Of a DNA stretch of 64,000 nucleotides, positions 26,127-39,081 are shown piece after piece. The stretch lies in contig JAKCOZ010000009.1 in the NCBI GenBank assembly GCA_022605955.1, positions 5,208,001 through 5,272,000 of the forward strand, read 5' to 3'. Source of the stretch: Rallus limicola. Its lineage: Eukaryota > Chordata > Aves > Gruiformes > Rallidae. A program made the translations under genes and the position numbers. The notes beneath the pieces are model-generated. The model saw only the letters and a list, made by a program, of their open reading frames with translations, made no database searches and was not told where the DNA came from. Position 1 is the stretch's first letter. Each line of letters starts with the position of its first letter.

Positions 26127-26398
26127 CCCCTTCCTGCTCCAGCTATTACACCAGCATCCCAGCCTTTCTTACAATGAATTTGTTCATGCAATGGCAGGTT
26201 GATCAATCTGTGAATAGGAAGCTCCCACCCCTCCCTCTCCCCTCCTCCTGCATGGCGGCGGCATTGATCGGCAATAATGGAATCTGCTTCTGACTGCCAA
26301 CAGCAGCATTAGAGAGAGGGGAGCTGCTCCTCTTCATGTCAGCGCCAAGCAGCGGTCACAGCCCTGCTGGGCTTCAGCCTCCACTGCAACAGGGAGAG
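26127..26398 (+). other. Candidate antisense first exon inside the RASAL2 intron
   Basis: Between the TATA-like box and the donor GGGAGAG|GTAAGGAG at 26399 lies a stretch of about 270 bp that is more GC- and CpG-rich than the surrounding intron. It includes CATGGCGGCGGC and GTCAGCGCCAAGCAGCGG. Its only plus-strand start in good context (ATGGCGGCGGCATTG) stops after 13 codons, so a product would more likely be a non-coding RNA. No second exon was identified. Confidence 0.25.
26203..26337 (-). other. Small minus-strand ORF, candidate alternative RASAL2 first exon
   Basis: A 44-codon frame begins with ATG at 26337 (MKRSSSPLSN...), has an in-frame TGA ten codons upstream and stops at 26203. It contains a second Met at 26253 in a strong context (GCCGCCGCCATGC) that begins M-Q. 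A GT at 26228-26227 (AGGG|GTGGGA, a weak donor) would leave one overhanging base, exactly the phase needed to splice to the 15325 exon as ...EEGRGR-E-VPAERSP. The mammalian short isoform also begins M-Q before EVPAERSP (from memory), which prompted this reading. The donor is poor and the phase match has a one-in-three chance probability. Confidence 0.25.
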
Positions 26399-29300
26399 GT
26401 AAGGAGAGAGCAGCGTTCTTGGGGGTTCAAAGGAGTCATTGACACTGACGGTTGGCTATTTATTTATTAAAAAAAAGGATAAAAAAAGATAAATGGAAAT
26501 AATTTTGGTCTGTCTAGACAGCAAGCTTGTTCTGCGCAGCTCTGCAATGAAGACTTGTCACTGTTACTTTATGAAGGGTCACACGTAATTGTACAGGTTT
26601 TATAGCATATGATTTATTCTACACAAAAGAGCATTTTACAGGTTTACACATGCACAAGCAGAGACGAATCCCGGTAAGTGAGGGACTCCTGGGCCCCACA
26701 AATCAAAATTGCCTTTGTCCTCAGGGGATGGCGCTGATGCTCTGATCAAACTGCACTCTTTAAAGAGACAGCCGCCTTTTGTTCACCATTTTCTGAACCT
26801 GTCTTTATTTTAAATAATTTATACAGTTGCCAATCCTTATTACAAGCTAGGACGCTTGCTGACCACTGAGTAAAACACAAGCCAAACCAGCAACAACAAA
26901 AAGCCATTAGATCAGCAAAGCGAAGGATTAGATACCAAACAACAAATGAAAACAAAAAAAAGAGCTATCATGTCCCAGCAGGGAAGAAAATTCCAATTAC
27001 TAAGACAAACTGTAGCAAGTATTGTTTGTGCAGGACAGATATTTTCATAAAACACCTGCCAAGCAGAAAGGATGCTCCACAGAATTCACAATTAATGAAG
27101 GAACACAGGATAGACAGTTCAGGAGCATGACACCACAGCAGCATGGACACCTGAACAGAGCAGTCCTGCTGCCCAGACTGAAAACATCCATGCTTCCATC
27201 CTCATTATGCACAGAGGGATGGAAAAAAACCCAGAAATAATTCCTACATTATATAAAAATTCAACTATTAGAAGGACATCAGATACCTTTCCAACTATGC
27301 AAAAAATAGCTGGTTTTTTTTTTGACAAAAGGAGCGTTTCTAACACATTTTACCCCATGTGGGGGAAGATCACATGTTGTTCAACTTCTACAAGCAGCAC
27401 CTTTTCTTTGAGCTGAGACTGTGCAAACTGATGATGTAAATCTACTTGGCAATAAGAAACAAATTAAAGGACTTTCAGAGAAAGGATTAGATCACTATTT
27501 TCTCCTATCTACTTGGTCAATATTAAAAAAAACCCAAAGTTACCTCCTTCTTCCTTTAGTTTTCTGTCGAACAAATATAGTGCCCAAAACCACTTGACCG
27601 TCCTTCTATTAAAAACTGGTTTCATTTGCAATAGAACTGATCAACTCCATAAATAATAGGTTCTAGAGAAAACAAAGTTAAGAGTATTGATTTCCCATGA
27701 ACACTTACCAATCCCGCATCCTTTCTAGAAGCACAGCTTGAGTACAGATCCTGCTTTCCTCCCTAGCTGCCTCAGCTGTATCATAATTTAGGTCTATTCA
27801 TCCTTTTCAATGCATTATAATGTGTTCATGATAAGAAGGGAAGTATATTAAATATCAAATATGAAACTGGTTTATTGGGATGTTTTAAAATAGGGGAACG
27901 GGAAAAACCTTGTAAAAAATGGAGGCAGAACTGGCAAAGACTTCAGTAAGGAGGATGCAACTAGGAACTGAAATGGCATTAGTTTTTCATATGCAGACCT
28001 CTCCTGTGCATTAACATTGGTGGGGCAACACACAGAAGGAAAAGCCATGCATAAACACTTCCCTACTATTTATCTCCTTTCTGTGTGGTTTAACAGGACA
28101 CAGTATCATGCAGGAAGCCTGTCAGATGGTGGAGATATGCATCACAACAAAAGCATGAATTGAAAAGTCCTTGTAAGAAAGTAAGTTGCAACCCCCTCCC
28201 CCCCCTTTGCTTAATAAAGGAAATTTAAAGCAATAGAGGCAGAAGAGCCACTGACTTAAGAAACACCAACTCCATCGAATTTAAAAATAGAAATGAAACG
28301 AATCATCTAACCTGGCTTGAAACACCTTTAGAACATCACCCAACGGCTTTCATCAATTCACTGCATTACTTCTAGTTGAACAAAGACACATCTTCCAGAA
28401 AAGAGGACATCCAACTGTAAAAAGACTCTGCAAAGACATAAAGACCTGGTCTGCTCCCTTGGTAAGCTCTTCCAATGTTAGCTTCCCTCATCCTTAGCAA
28501 TTCGCTCCTTGGTTCCAAGAATTAATTTATTCATTTATTTAGCCACTGGGTACTGGTTGACACCTGTAAACTTTGAGACTCCACTATCTGGCATCAGAAA
28601 CATCCTCCCTGTTTACATTCTTTGAACACCTAGTTTCAAACAATCACTCCCAAACTACCTTCAAACTCCTCTGTTGCACTGATTTTATTTTTTAAACCTT
28701 TTGCTGTGCAAGAAAACCAAAGACTAAACTTGCTCCACTGTTGCAGGAGGAATGTGGTGCTGGTCTCCCATCAGAGCTCGCCACAGCCAATGGAAACACT
28801 GTGAATACCTTCCTAAAATTGTCCTTGTTCTTCTTAAGGCAGGTCTCATGCTCTAGAGCTTATAAAAACCTTACATAAAGTACCAAAAGCTTTCAAAAAC
28901 TCTTGTCCAAATTTTCCAGGAGAGCCAGTTTTTGAGATAAGATGCAAATAAGCATGAGACGAATATTCAAAATATGACTAACTAATTTCATGTTGTGAGA
29001 CCTATGTACCCTGGAAATAGAAATTGTCGAGCCAATGCAAATACACAAATTGCTCTATCGACCAGAGCAGAGGTATGCAAATTGTTAAAATATAGAAAGA
29101 AAAGGGGAAAGATCAGCAAAGCACTGATTAAAAAAATCCCCTGAAGCAGGAGCAAGAAGCGGCTAATCTCTGCCTTCAGAGACTGCTGTTTTCCAAAATT
29201 AGCACAGGTAGCTGTTCAGAGTAACAGGTGAAAACACAGGAAAACTCTTTTAAGTGTTGGGGTTCATCCCCCTCACCTCTGAGTTCCCAAAGCAGACAAG

Positions 29301-32300
29301 TCCATGAGGCTCAAAATTAAATCAAGCCCTCCTCTCATATAAACAAAGCATTTAAAAACTTTTATATATCCCCAACTGGTAATTCTTTGATTTACCATCA
29401 GCAAATGAGCTTCCGCTCCTTTCTGTGGTTGTCAGAAACATCACCCTCCCACAGTTATGATTTTGAAGCCCACGGAAGCTAAGCAGCTTTGCCATCCCAT
29501 GGATTTAAAAATTAGCATCCTTGATAAGTTAAACTACACAGAAGCATGAGTGCTCAGATTTTTCTACAGGAATTTCAGTAAATGATACTTCATAATATAT
29601 GCAAATAATAGAGCACAGATGCCTTCTGATGTAGGTGCTTTGTAAGCACAAAGTCACGGTAGTATTATAAATCATAATGTATTAATGTTCTCTGCATGAG
29701 GCACTTACAAGAAGAGGAAAAATGGATCTCACTCGCACTAGGGACAAACTGATGGACTGATTGATGAATATTGTTATAGTCAGTAGACGATCTCTTCACA
29801 GCAATATACATTAGACGTTGTACACCCAAGTCATTCTTCTTAAAATGTTTTCCGGTTAATTTAGGAGTGAATAAAGACAGGATATTTGCACACTTGAAAA
29901 ATTAAATGTGCCCTTCAGAAGAGAGGCACAGCGAGTAGGAAGAGGACAAATTTTGCTCATGAAAAGCAGGTAGGCAGGGATGTAAAAAATGGCTTGCTGA
30001 GGTTGCAGCATCCACCAGAAACAATAAACATCCACCTCTCCAGCTCCCAGATCAATGTCATATGTACCAGACAACACCACTCTCCTCTACACTTGTCCAT
30101 TAGGAAATAGTGGAAGTTATTTGAGTCATTCTGGTCAAGAATATTGCCAAGTATTAATAACTTTCTAATCCCATTCAATGCCACAGTACAGAACAAGCAA
30201 GCTAGCTTGAAAATAAAAGTTTTACAAACATCTAAAAATGCCAATTCCATATGCAAAAGGCTGTTTCCTGAATCAAATAATTTTAAATGCCTATCTACAA
30301 TGAAAGTAACTCTGCCCCGAGAAGCAGCATTACAATATAACAGCCTTCTAATCATGCTATAATCTAGTTCGAGACCACCCGGATGGACAAGCTGAGTAAC
30401 TCACTGAGTGTTACAGAATCATGGTGAAGGCTTCAACAATTATTTTGTGACATCAGTAACTGTCTGGTTTAAAGCCACGTAAGCAAAAGTGGCATGTAAT
30501 GCCGTGACACAATCCTAGGAACAAGCTATGAGCAGCTAAACAGAGTAATTCAATTGCAATGTAAATCAATACCAGATTTATGTCAGACACAAGGCAATGT
30601 GCACAGCCCTGCTGGAGCATGGCAAGGTACATGGAAAGCCCTTTTTATAAAAAAATAAAATCCTGATGGATGCTCAAGTCTCTCTTTAAGCCAGGCCATT
30701 CTTTTCTGGAAAGTGAAACCATGCTGATGAAGTACCAGCCCACACACAGACATTATCATCTAGCGTTTTATCCTTTCAGATTGCTTAATGAAGTGATTCT
30801 AGCACAGTCAGTGATCTTTAGCACTCGGTATCAGTGGCTCTCATCCAGCTGAAGATGACAACCTCTACATGTCACACCACTGATGCAGTATTATCTTTTA
30901 CTAGGGTATGAGTTGCCCTTTCCATGCAGGGTGAACACTGCTATCCTTTCAAACCCAGCTGAGATCCGAGATGTTAACCTAGTGGCTACTTAGAAGGGAG
31001 GCACAGCAGAGAATTTTCTAACTACCAATTGCTGGAGCTGTGAGGAATCCAAGGGCAGTGAGAGCTGCACCTGCTGACAGCCTTTAAAGATAAATAGGGA
31101 CAGAAAGGCTCAAAATGAAGGTGAGAAAAACAACAAACTTTGACGTTCCCTAGGACAGAATACCACAGGCAAGAGCTCCCTTGTACAAGTGACATTTAAA
31201 GTAATGTCAGGAAGCTATTTCCACACTTAGTTTTGACAGGGCATTGTAGTCAAACTGAAATGAACATTTAAACCAAGCCCAAAGGGATGAGCCTTTAAAA
31301 AGCTCTTCCATTGCTGACTGAGCCTCCCTAGAAAAATCATCTCCCACCTTGGCTGGCTGTTCATGCTTCACTTTTAGGGAAACCAAGAAGCAGATCCCCA
31401 CCACAAACGCTTCAGAAAATGGCTAAATACGCGAGCCTAGTCATGGGCCTCGCAGACAAAGCTCCCTTTGGTCCATTTAGTTGGACACAAAGAATGATGC
31501 TGACCGGCACAGAACCAGGCTTACGCCTCCCTTGCAAAATAAAGACACATCTAACTGCCTGTAAGAATCTATTCAATGCTTCAAAATCTTTTCCATAATA
31601 CAAGTTATGTCTTTACTGACCTCCCATTACACTCTGTTTTCTTGGTGTGTATGAACTATTTTGAATATACACGGTATCTTAGAACTATACACATGTTTTT
31701 AGGGTTAAACAAATAAGAAAAGATAAAAAAAGCAAGCTGCTATGAAGCTACTTGCAAAGGAACTGAATTTTAAACTACTTTCACAATACATCTGGAATTT
31801 TTCCATAGTATTTTCCTTCTGAACAGTCTAACACAACATAAATAAATAAGGACACCTGCCACAGTTCCCTCTCTAGGTCCCCGTACCGTGTTTTCTTGAC
31901 AAAGCTGATAAAAGACTGTAATGCTGTATGGACTGGAGATGAATCCTTCATGTTGCTAACTGTACCTGCCCACAAAATTAAGTTTTGCTGAGTCTAAGAC
32001 TACACACTCCTATCCTTTTTCTTTCAGGATGTATTAATAGAGATGCTTGAGGAGAGCACAAAGACCAGGAGTCAAACCATGTGTTTGACACTGTTAAGGA
32101 AAGGAAACATGGCTCTATATAAAGGCTGAAGAGGTAAGTGCAGAGGAACCATCATGCTGCTCCTGTACACCAAGCAAGATGCAGTCTTAAATGATCTTTT
32201 AAAAATTTCCTGCAATTGAAGCATAGGGAAATTAATATGATTTTTGGTTCTTGGGTGTGTTAACCCTAAGTAAGCCAGGTAAAAATGAGAAGGACTAGCA

Positions 32301-34515
32301 ATAGGAATATTTTACTCCTATAGGTCAAACCGACCTGTTATTGTCTCCACTTTCCAATGGAAAAACACTTTGCCAATGTTACAAAACAGTGACCTAACCA
32401 GGAGCACTAAGAGCTGTGACACGAGTAATTCTGCTGCAGAGAACTGCTGGATGTTCAGAACATCACTGATGAAGCAACCGTGGGTTTTCTTCCCCCATTT
32501 CCACACCATCTTAATTAAAGTTTTGTACTCAATCCAACCTCAGGTACTGTCACAGCATAGCCAAGGGATTCAGCCAAGTTATGCTGCTAGCACTATGGTA
32601 GTTTATAAGTATCTATTAATGACTACTCTAAAAAACATTAAGCTAATTTAATTCCAAACTAGGGCCTACAGTCATCTACTCCTGAGTGCCCTTCCAAACT
32701 GGGAACCATATGCCCCATGTAAACAGACATCTTGTATTGAAGTATGACTACATCCAGCTATATATTTAATAAGTGGTATGTAAAGACGATTTAATTTCCA
32801 ATGCTGGTATTCACGCAATGACTTTCTTTCCAAGAATGTGTTCCTGAAGAATACCTTCTGTATTCTTTCCCTCTGACCAAAATCATTGGGTGCTCAAATC
32901 AAAGAGCAGACTGAAAATGTCCTGAAAACATGGACCTGTACAAACAAAATGATCTCCATGCTTTCCTAGATTTCCCAAGCACAAAGATTGATATGGAAGC
33001 CCTTGCTCAGTAACACCATGGAAGTGACAGCTTGAAATGAATCAAGTCTCAAGCACTTAAATTTAAAAAAGAATTTCTGAGCTAGCATGTCCCCTAGAAA
33101 TGTGATCTTAGTTCTAAAATTATGCAGCATTAAAAATTTTCCTTTAATGTCAAGACTTTAAAAAAAAAATTAAGAAGCCCCAAGAGGCACCAAAACTTCA
33201 AGAATGGATGAAGAATATGGGAAAGATCAACACTCATGGGCTGATCTCCTGCCCACTGAGCTCAGTTGTATCACCTGCTTCACACATCTGAACACCCAGC
33301 CCAGAAATACAAGAGCTCTTCCACCTTTCAAAGCTGTGCAAACAAGGAATGGGGACTGATTTTTTTTTGATTCATACTCTGATACTACAAGGACTGAAAC
33401 TGCCAGTGTCTCAAACAGTATCAGCATCACACTGGTTTTCCAGACTTTCTAAGAAATGCAAATTTCAAATATAAATACAGTTTGCTCATAACTAAGATAA
33501 AAGTTAACAGCAACACAGACTATTTTTTGTAGAGCTACTGAAAGGAAAATAGCAAAAAAACAAATACAAATATTTGCTGAATGAAACCAAGGAGCAGAGC
33601 TGAACCATCTGTAGGTGTTCCAGAAGAATTAACCTTTCCAAGAAAGGAAGCTTTGCTGGATGGACTTCCAAGCCTGCCAAGTATTTGGAAGAGAAAGAGA
33701 AAAAAACCCTATCTGCCCAGAAACCACACTGGGGGCAGGCAGTAAGGTGAAGCCCCTGCTCCTCCCTGCCCTGTCTCCAAAGGCATAAATCTTGCTTAAG
33801 CACTTCAGGTACAGCACCGCTATTTTACAATCTTCAAGGCTCCTCAGATTTTAGCTGTTTTAAATCATTATGAAGGACTTTTATTAGAAAGACAGACAAG
33901 GAGAAGTGCTTCATGCATGATGGATTTATCAGAAATTTTACTGGCACACCACAGAGAAAGTATCTTGTAAATAATTCTTCCCAGCAGTTGCAACGTTAAC
34001 TGATAGGGTCAGGTACAGTGCAAAGGGTCAGCCATCTGACAGGGCAGTACCATCCTTGAGGACTCAACTGCTCCATCCTTTGCACCTTCAGATACTGACA
34101 TGCGATTAATTCTCTCAAAACAGAGAAGTTTTTGCACTCAGCTGTCCTCTAAGTTGCTGTTGGGACAGAAAAGCACCTCCCCAGGAATGCTGTGGTGAGG
34201 CATGGAGAAGGAACACAATTTTTCTCACTTGCCCTCCAGGCCATGGAGTCTGCACATGTCAGGTCTTCATGAGTGCTGAATTTTGCCAAATTCAGAAAAA
34301 AATAAAGGAAGTCAAAATAACCGATTAGGGTGGTTTTCTTTGCATACCACCATCATTCATCTTGGTCTCTACTATGACTTTGTGACCTACTGTTTTTCTC
34401 TTGGGTATATACTCCCAACCAGAGCATAGAAACAGCCAGAAGTGTTTTTTTCTTTAGACTAAGTTATTGGCACAGCATCTCCAACAATCAAACAAATGAC
34501 AGAACAGCTTAGTGA

Positions 34516-34547
34516 GGGTTGGGGTTTGGTTGGTGGTTGGTTTGGGG
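34516..34547 (+). repeat. G/T-rich tract
   Basis: GGGTTGGGGTTTGGTTGG, TGG, TTGGTTTGGGG: only G and T for 32 bases, with G-runs of 2-4 separated by short T loops. Confidence 0.85.
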
Positions 34548-37380
34548 TTTTTTGACTTCTATGACTACATGATCACACAGCTAACAGAAGACTACAATTC
34601 TGAGAAAAACAGTTTCCGATGAGAGAGTACTAAACATCTTGTCATCCAGTCGGCAACATTCCGGTGCCATCAGAACACATAAGACCCACACAGATGGTTT
34701 CAAAGGACTTTGGGAAGCGATTCAACATGATCAATATATGACATTCTATTGACCATACGAGTTCTTAAGCTTCTGGCCAGATCATGAAGAAACTGCCACA
34801 CTGCCCCATCAACTTATTTACCCTCTCCCAACGGGGTTAGCAGCTTTACGTAGCACTCCCACAATGAGTTCAACTCGCTTGTTTTCAATATAAACAAAAT
34901 ACCAGTGATTCTTGCAGAGCAGGGTTGAGGGTGGTGTGCCAGGAGGGAGCTTTACTCCACCCTGAGGTCCCTGCTTGCTCCCTTTATATGTCAAGAAACC
35001 GCAGCTTTGCCGACATCATCAAGGGGGAGTTGAACTCTCCTTGACTGGCACACACAAAAAAAACCCCAAACCATTCACAATAACCTACATTTCTAACACC
35101 AGATGACAAGACAGAAAGCTGACACCTAAAAACTCTCAGTGCCTAGCAGCCCGAAAGTGTGCAGCTTGCACTTACCAGGTATGCAGCAGAAAAGCAGAAG
35201 CATTCTGGAGAACGAGTGGTTATGACCAGCAATATGACTTCCTACCCTTGCCTATGAATCATGTGGTCTCCCTCCCTCTTACTCCTCAGTTCCACCTGTG
35301 TTTATAGGAATACTACACTAATCTTTATGTAAGCATCAAAATAAGGTGACTGCCAAAGCCCAAGGCCTTTCCAAACAGTACAGAAAGATAGTTCATGGAG
35401 GGTTTCTTTAATCTGTTTCCAAATTAGGGTCCAAATTTAGCAGTGAAACAAGGAAACGCGGCAAGGTAAGAGACTGTACAGTTTAGGGAATTTTTACAAG
35501 GACATACCAAGTCCTCCATCTTGTGGACACGGGCTTAATTTCTGACTGATGCAATCTCAAAGATACTTCTTAGACACCCTGGGCAGAGTTCCCCTGGAGA
35601 ATATAGCTGGCATTTTAGAGTGACCGTAGGACATACCAGCACAGGGCTTTAAGAATATGAATGCTGTGAAAGCTGGCATTAGAATTATGCTGTATTTTGT
35701 ACATTTGGCATTTTCCCTGTAGCCACTACCCCCGGAATCAACCAGGGAAACAATTACAGCCTCTATTCTAGAAAAAAGGACCTGGCCTTCACAGCTTGTG
35801 TGCGACTGAGCATGAAAATCTGACTGAAACCAACTCCAAAAAGCACTGGAACGAGCAGGAAAACTAATTTTTTAAAAGAATAAATATGTTCAATCTCCTC
35901 TTTCCTAAGCCAGACTTGCATTTTTGCATGCTTGTGGTTGGCACCACTTTTGAAGGTTGCCCAGAGGCCTACTCTATGCAAACGTGTCAGCGGAGCCGCA
36001 TCACTTCTCTGGCAGGTGTCCATGTGACAGCACTGCCCTCCTGAAGTCCCGCCTAGCATGCTGCAGGTGCAAGAGAAGGGAATAATAAAAAAAAGCAATG
36101 CTGTGTGTCGTCACAGCAGATCCAGGGGCTAAGAAGCACCCCTGTTCCTGCTATGGAAGAAAACCCAGTCCAGACTCATAGCAATTTGTAGCTGCCAACA
36201 TCTGCTCAGATAACCAGCTATTACACAACACTACAACCCAATTTTTGCAGATACGTTTACTGCGGCAATTTTGGCACCATTTCCCATTAAATTTCTAACA
36301 TATATAGGTGAGGTCTGTCAACCATTTAACATGTGGAGATGATAACTGTTGTAACTGTAAGCACCGATTGTTGTTGCTTGCTGACTTCTCGTGCAGATTT
36401 CCCTCTCTCTTATAGAGGAGCAGTCACCCATATACATAGAAAGTTAAACAGAAGAGGATCATTATTAGGTCTCCCCCTTCTGCCATTGGCCCAGTTTCAA
36501 CTCCCACCATTACTGGCTCTCCTAAAAATTGTTTGTGCTGTCTGATGCCAATTAGCCAAGGAATCTAGATAAAAGGAAGTATTCCCTTTGTGGAGAATTA
36601 AAGCTTTGAAAAGGTAAGTACCTCTACAGGCTGGAAAACGAATGTCTCTTGATGCCAATGAGCCATTTACAAATACAGCCCATTCCCTGTATTTTGCTGC
36701 ATCACAGGATCCTGCAGCTTCCAGTACTACATCACTGGTGCAACACTTATTCCCAGACACCAGAAAACAGCAAGGAGCAGGTCAAGCCTCAGTATAGAGA
36801 ATACCCCTTCCTCCTGCTTATGTACAAAGCAAGCTGATTTGTTCCCATGAGCTTTTAAAAGCCATGACAGATCTTTCTGACAGAAGTCACCTCAAGTATT
36901 CGTTACAATTACACCGTTTTCCCCTTCTCACAGATTCTGGTAGCTAGGAAGAGTGAAAGCACCCATGGAGTATCAGATAAAGCTGGGCACAACATAGAGA
37001 ATCTGAAGGCATGTAAGTTGCTGCTCACGTCTGCCTTCCAGGACTCCCCAGTATTGTGTTTTTAATTCGCTACCCTATTAACATGTTAATCGTATGAAAG
37101 AGCCCCCAGAAGAGACAGGAAATTCTAAAGGGTACCTCCTGGTAGCCACCCCAAAATCACCTAAATGGAAGGGATTATGTTGCTTTGAGCTTTTTTTAAT
37201 TAGTTTGCCAAAAGTTTGCTTGTTTTTGAAAGAAACATGTTTGTCAAAAAAAACCAACCCAAACCCCAAAAGCTAAAGCAGAAGGTTTTCATTTTCTGAT
37301 CATGCAATTCAAAAGCAGCTGCAGAACAACCTCATTGGTTTGGCCTAACAAAAACAGCCTCTCTAAGTTAGCAAATTAGT

Positions 37381-37425
37381 ATTCTCCCTGGTTTACAGAT
37401 GAGGAGGAAAATGACTAAGGACTTC
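37381..37425 (-). mobile_element. Possible MIR-like SINE remnant
   Basis: GGTTTACAGATGAGGAGGAA followed by AATGACTAAGG resembles the complement of the MIR region around ttttacagatgaggaaactgaggc. It is short, so a chance match is possible. Confidence 0.3.
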
Positions 37426-38419
37426 GTAATCAGCACCTACGAAGGGGTGTTTCCACGGTAGAAAAAAATTAACTCAGGAGATTCCATTCCTGGTTTCCTT
37501 CAATCGCATTCACTGTTTTTGTAGCTACTGAAAAACGTCTAACTATATCCAAAGGCAGGAAATTTAAATGCTTTCTAGCTTGCTACCACTTAACAATATG
37601 TTTTAAGACAAAAGCTGATAGAAAGGCAAGCAGCATTACTAAGGCAGCACCCTTTATATTGAAAAGAAAACAAATCCTCTTGTTCTCATGAGCAACCTGT
37701 AGGATTCCCTGAACTGCTTGGATTCACCATCACTTGCTGGAGGACAGGAAGCAAGGTTGGCAATATCACATACTGAAAACATTCCACAATGCCAGCCACA
37801 AGCAAACGCTGAAGAAATATTCTCACAGCGTGCCCTTGAAGAATGATATCTGGCCTTATTCAGAAATCCTGTGTCATGTAAAAAATGTACCAACTTCTGT
37901 TAGGTAAGCATAGGCTTACAGGAAGAGAAAGAAAAGCAAATCTGATTATTTAAGTAGCAATAAACTAGATTTTTAACTTTGAAAGCCAGTACAAAAACTT
38001 GGTTCTCATCTTTGCATCTACATGTTTGAATAACAGCATGCAGCTTCTGTGCTAGCAAGCAGAAAAGTACCAACGATCCACTTTTTCCAGTCCTCACATT
38101 AAATCCACCTTTTTAAAAACTTGTGCATAAAACTGAAGAAAATAATCGATATATACATGCAACAAGGAAAGAAAACACCCCCAACAACAAACCACCTTGA
38201 AGTTTCTACTTGCTTTAGAAGTCTAGTCACTTTAAACTCCCAGCAAAATACCTACATGCCTCCTACCCAACCCCGCCACACTGGAAATACTGCAGCAATA
38301 CAGTCCCCCATTTGCATGGACTGTGTCAGGAAGGATCTCACCTGTGACCTGCATTCTGCGGTAATTTTAATACCTCTACCATGGTCCTGCAACCATGCCA
38401 ACCAGAAAGTCAGTGTAGC

Positions 38420-38590
38420 CTCCACACGCTTCTCTCCAGCGCTGGGTTTTCTCTGCCTCAGACGGTCTGGAATGCAGAAAAGCCAGAGCCCGAGCCCGTC
38501 AAGCGCAAGCCTCTCTATTCAGCTGCTTGGCTCGAGTTGAACAATAGCCGCCCTTCGTCGCTCGCCTTCTCTCTCCGCATATGGGATGCA
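38420..38590. promoter_or_regulatory. CpG-enriched intronic patch
   Basis: By eye, about 12 CpG dinucleotides fall in 170 bp (AGCCCGAGCCCGTCAAGCGC; GCCGCCCTTCGTCGCTCGCC), against roughly one per 100 bp in the neighbouring intron. A short unmethylated element, such as an enhancer or alternative promoter, is plausible. No convincing first exon with a donor was found on either strand. Confidence 0.3.
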
Positions 38591-39069
38591 TGCCATCCTC
38601 CCTGCAAACAGCGACATAATCTACCCAGGATGGGTAGACACTTCATTTTTTTCTGTCCCAAGGGAGGGTGGAGAAGCTGAGAGACAGCGCAAGCACTCAG
38701 GGTGGGGTGGAAGGGGGTGTGGGCAGGAGGAGACTCCTGTTAAGCAAAAACATGTCTGATGCTGAGAAAATTTGGGGATTTCAAGCAGCTGACTCCAAGT
38801 CTAAAATCAGCTCCAGGGAAACTTAAGAGGCTGATATCGCTGCATGCACTCTCTAGACTGTTAGAAGCCAATCAAGATGGAAACACGGTTTTGTCAGCTG
38901 AACAAGGAACTGTGTCTGAATGCGCCTGACAAAACTACACTTTATTTGAAGATGTTACACCACTTCAAATGTTTCTACAGCTTAGGAAACACATAGTACT
39001 AAAAGAATCCCAGAGAGCCAGTTAAACAGTGAACTCCCCACGTGCCTCCTTGCTTCATGCACTGCTGTT

Positions 39070-39081
39070 CCCCCCCCCCCC
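39070..39081 (+). repeat. C12 homopolymer
   Basis: Twelve C residues; G-run on the RASAL2 sense strand. Confidence 0.9.
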
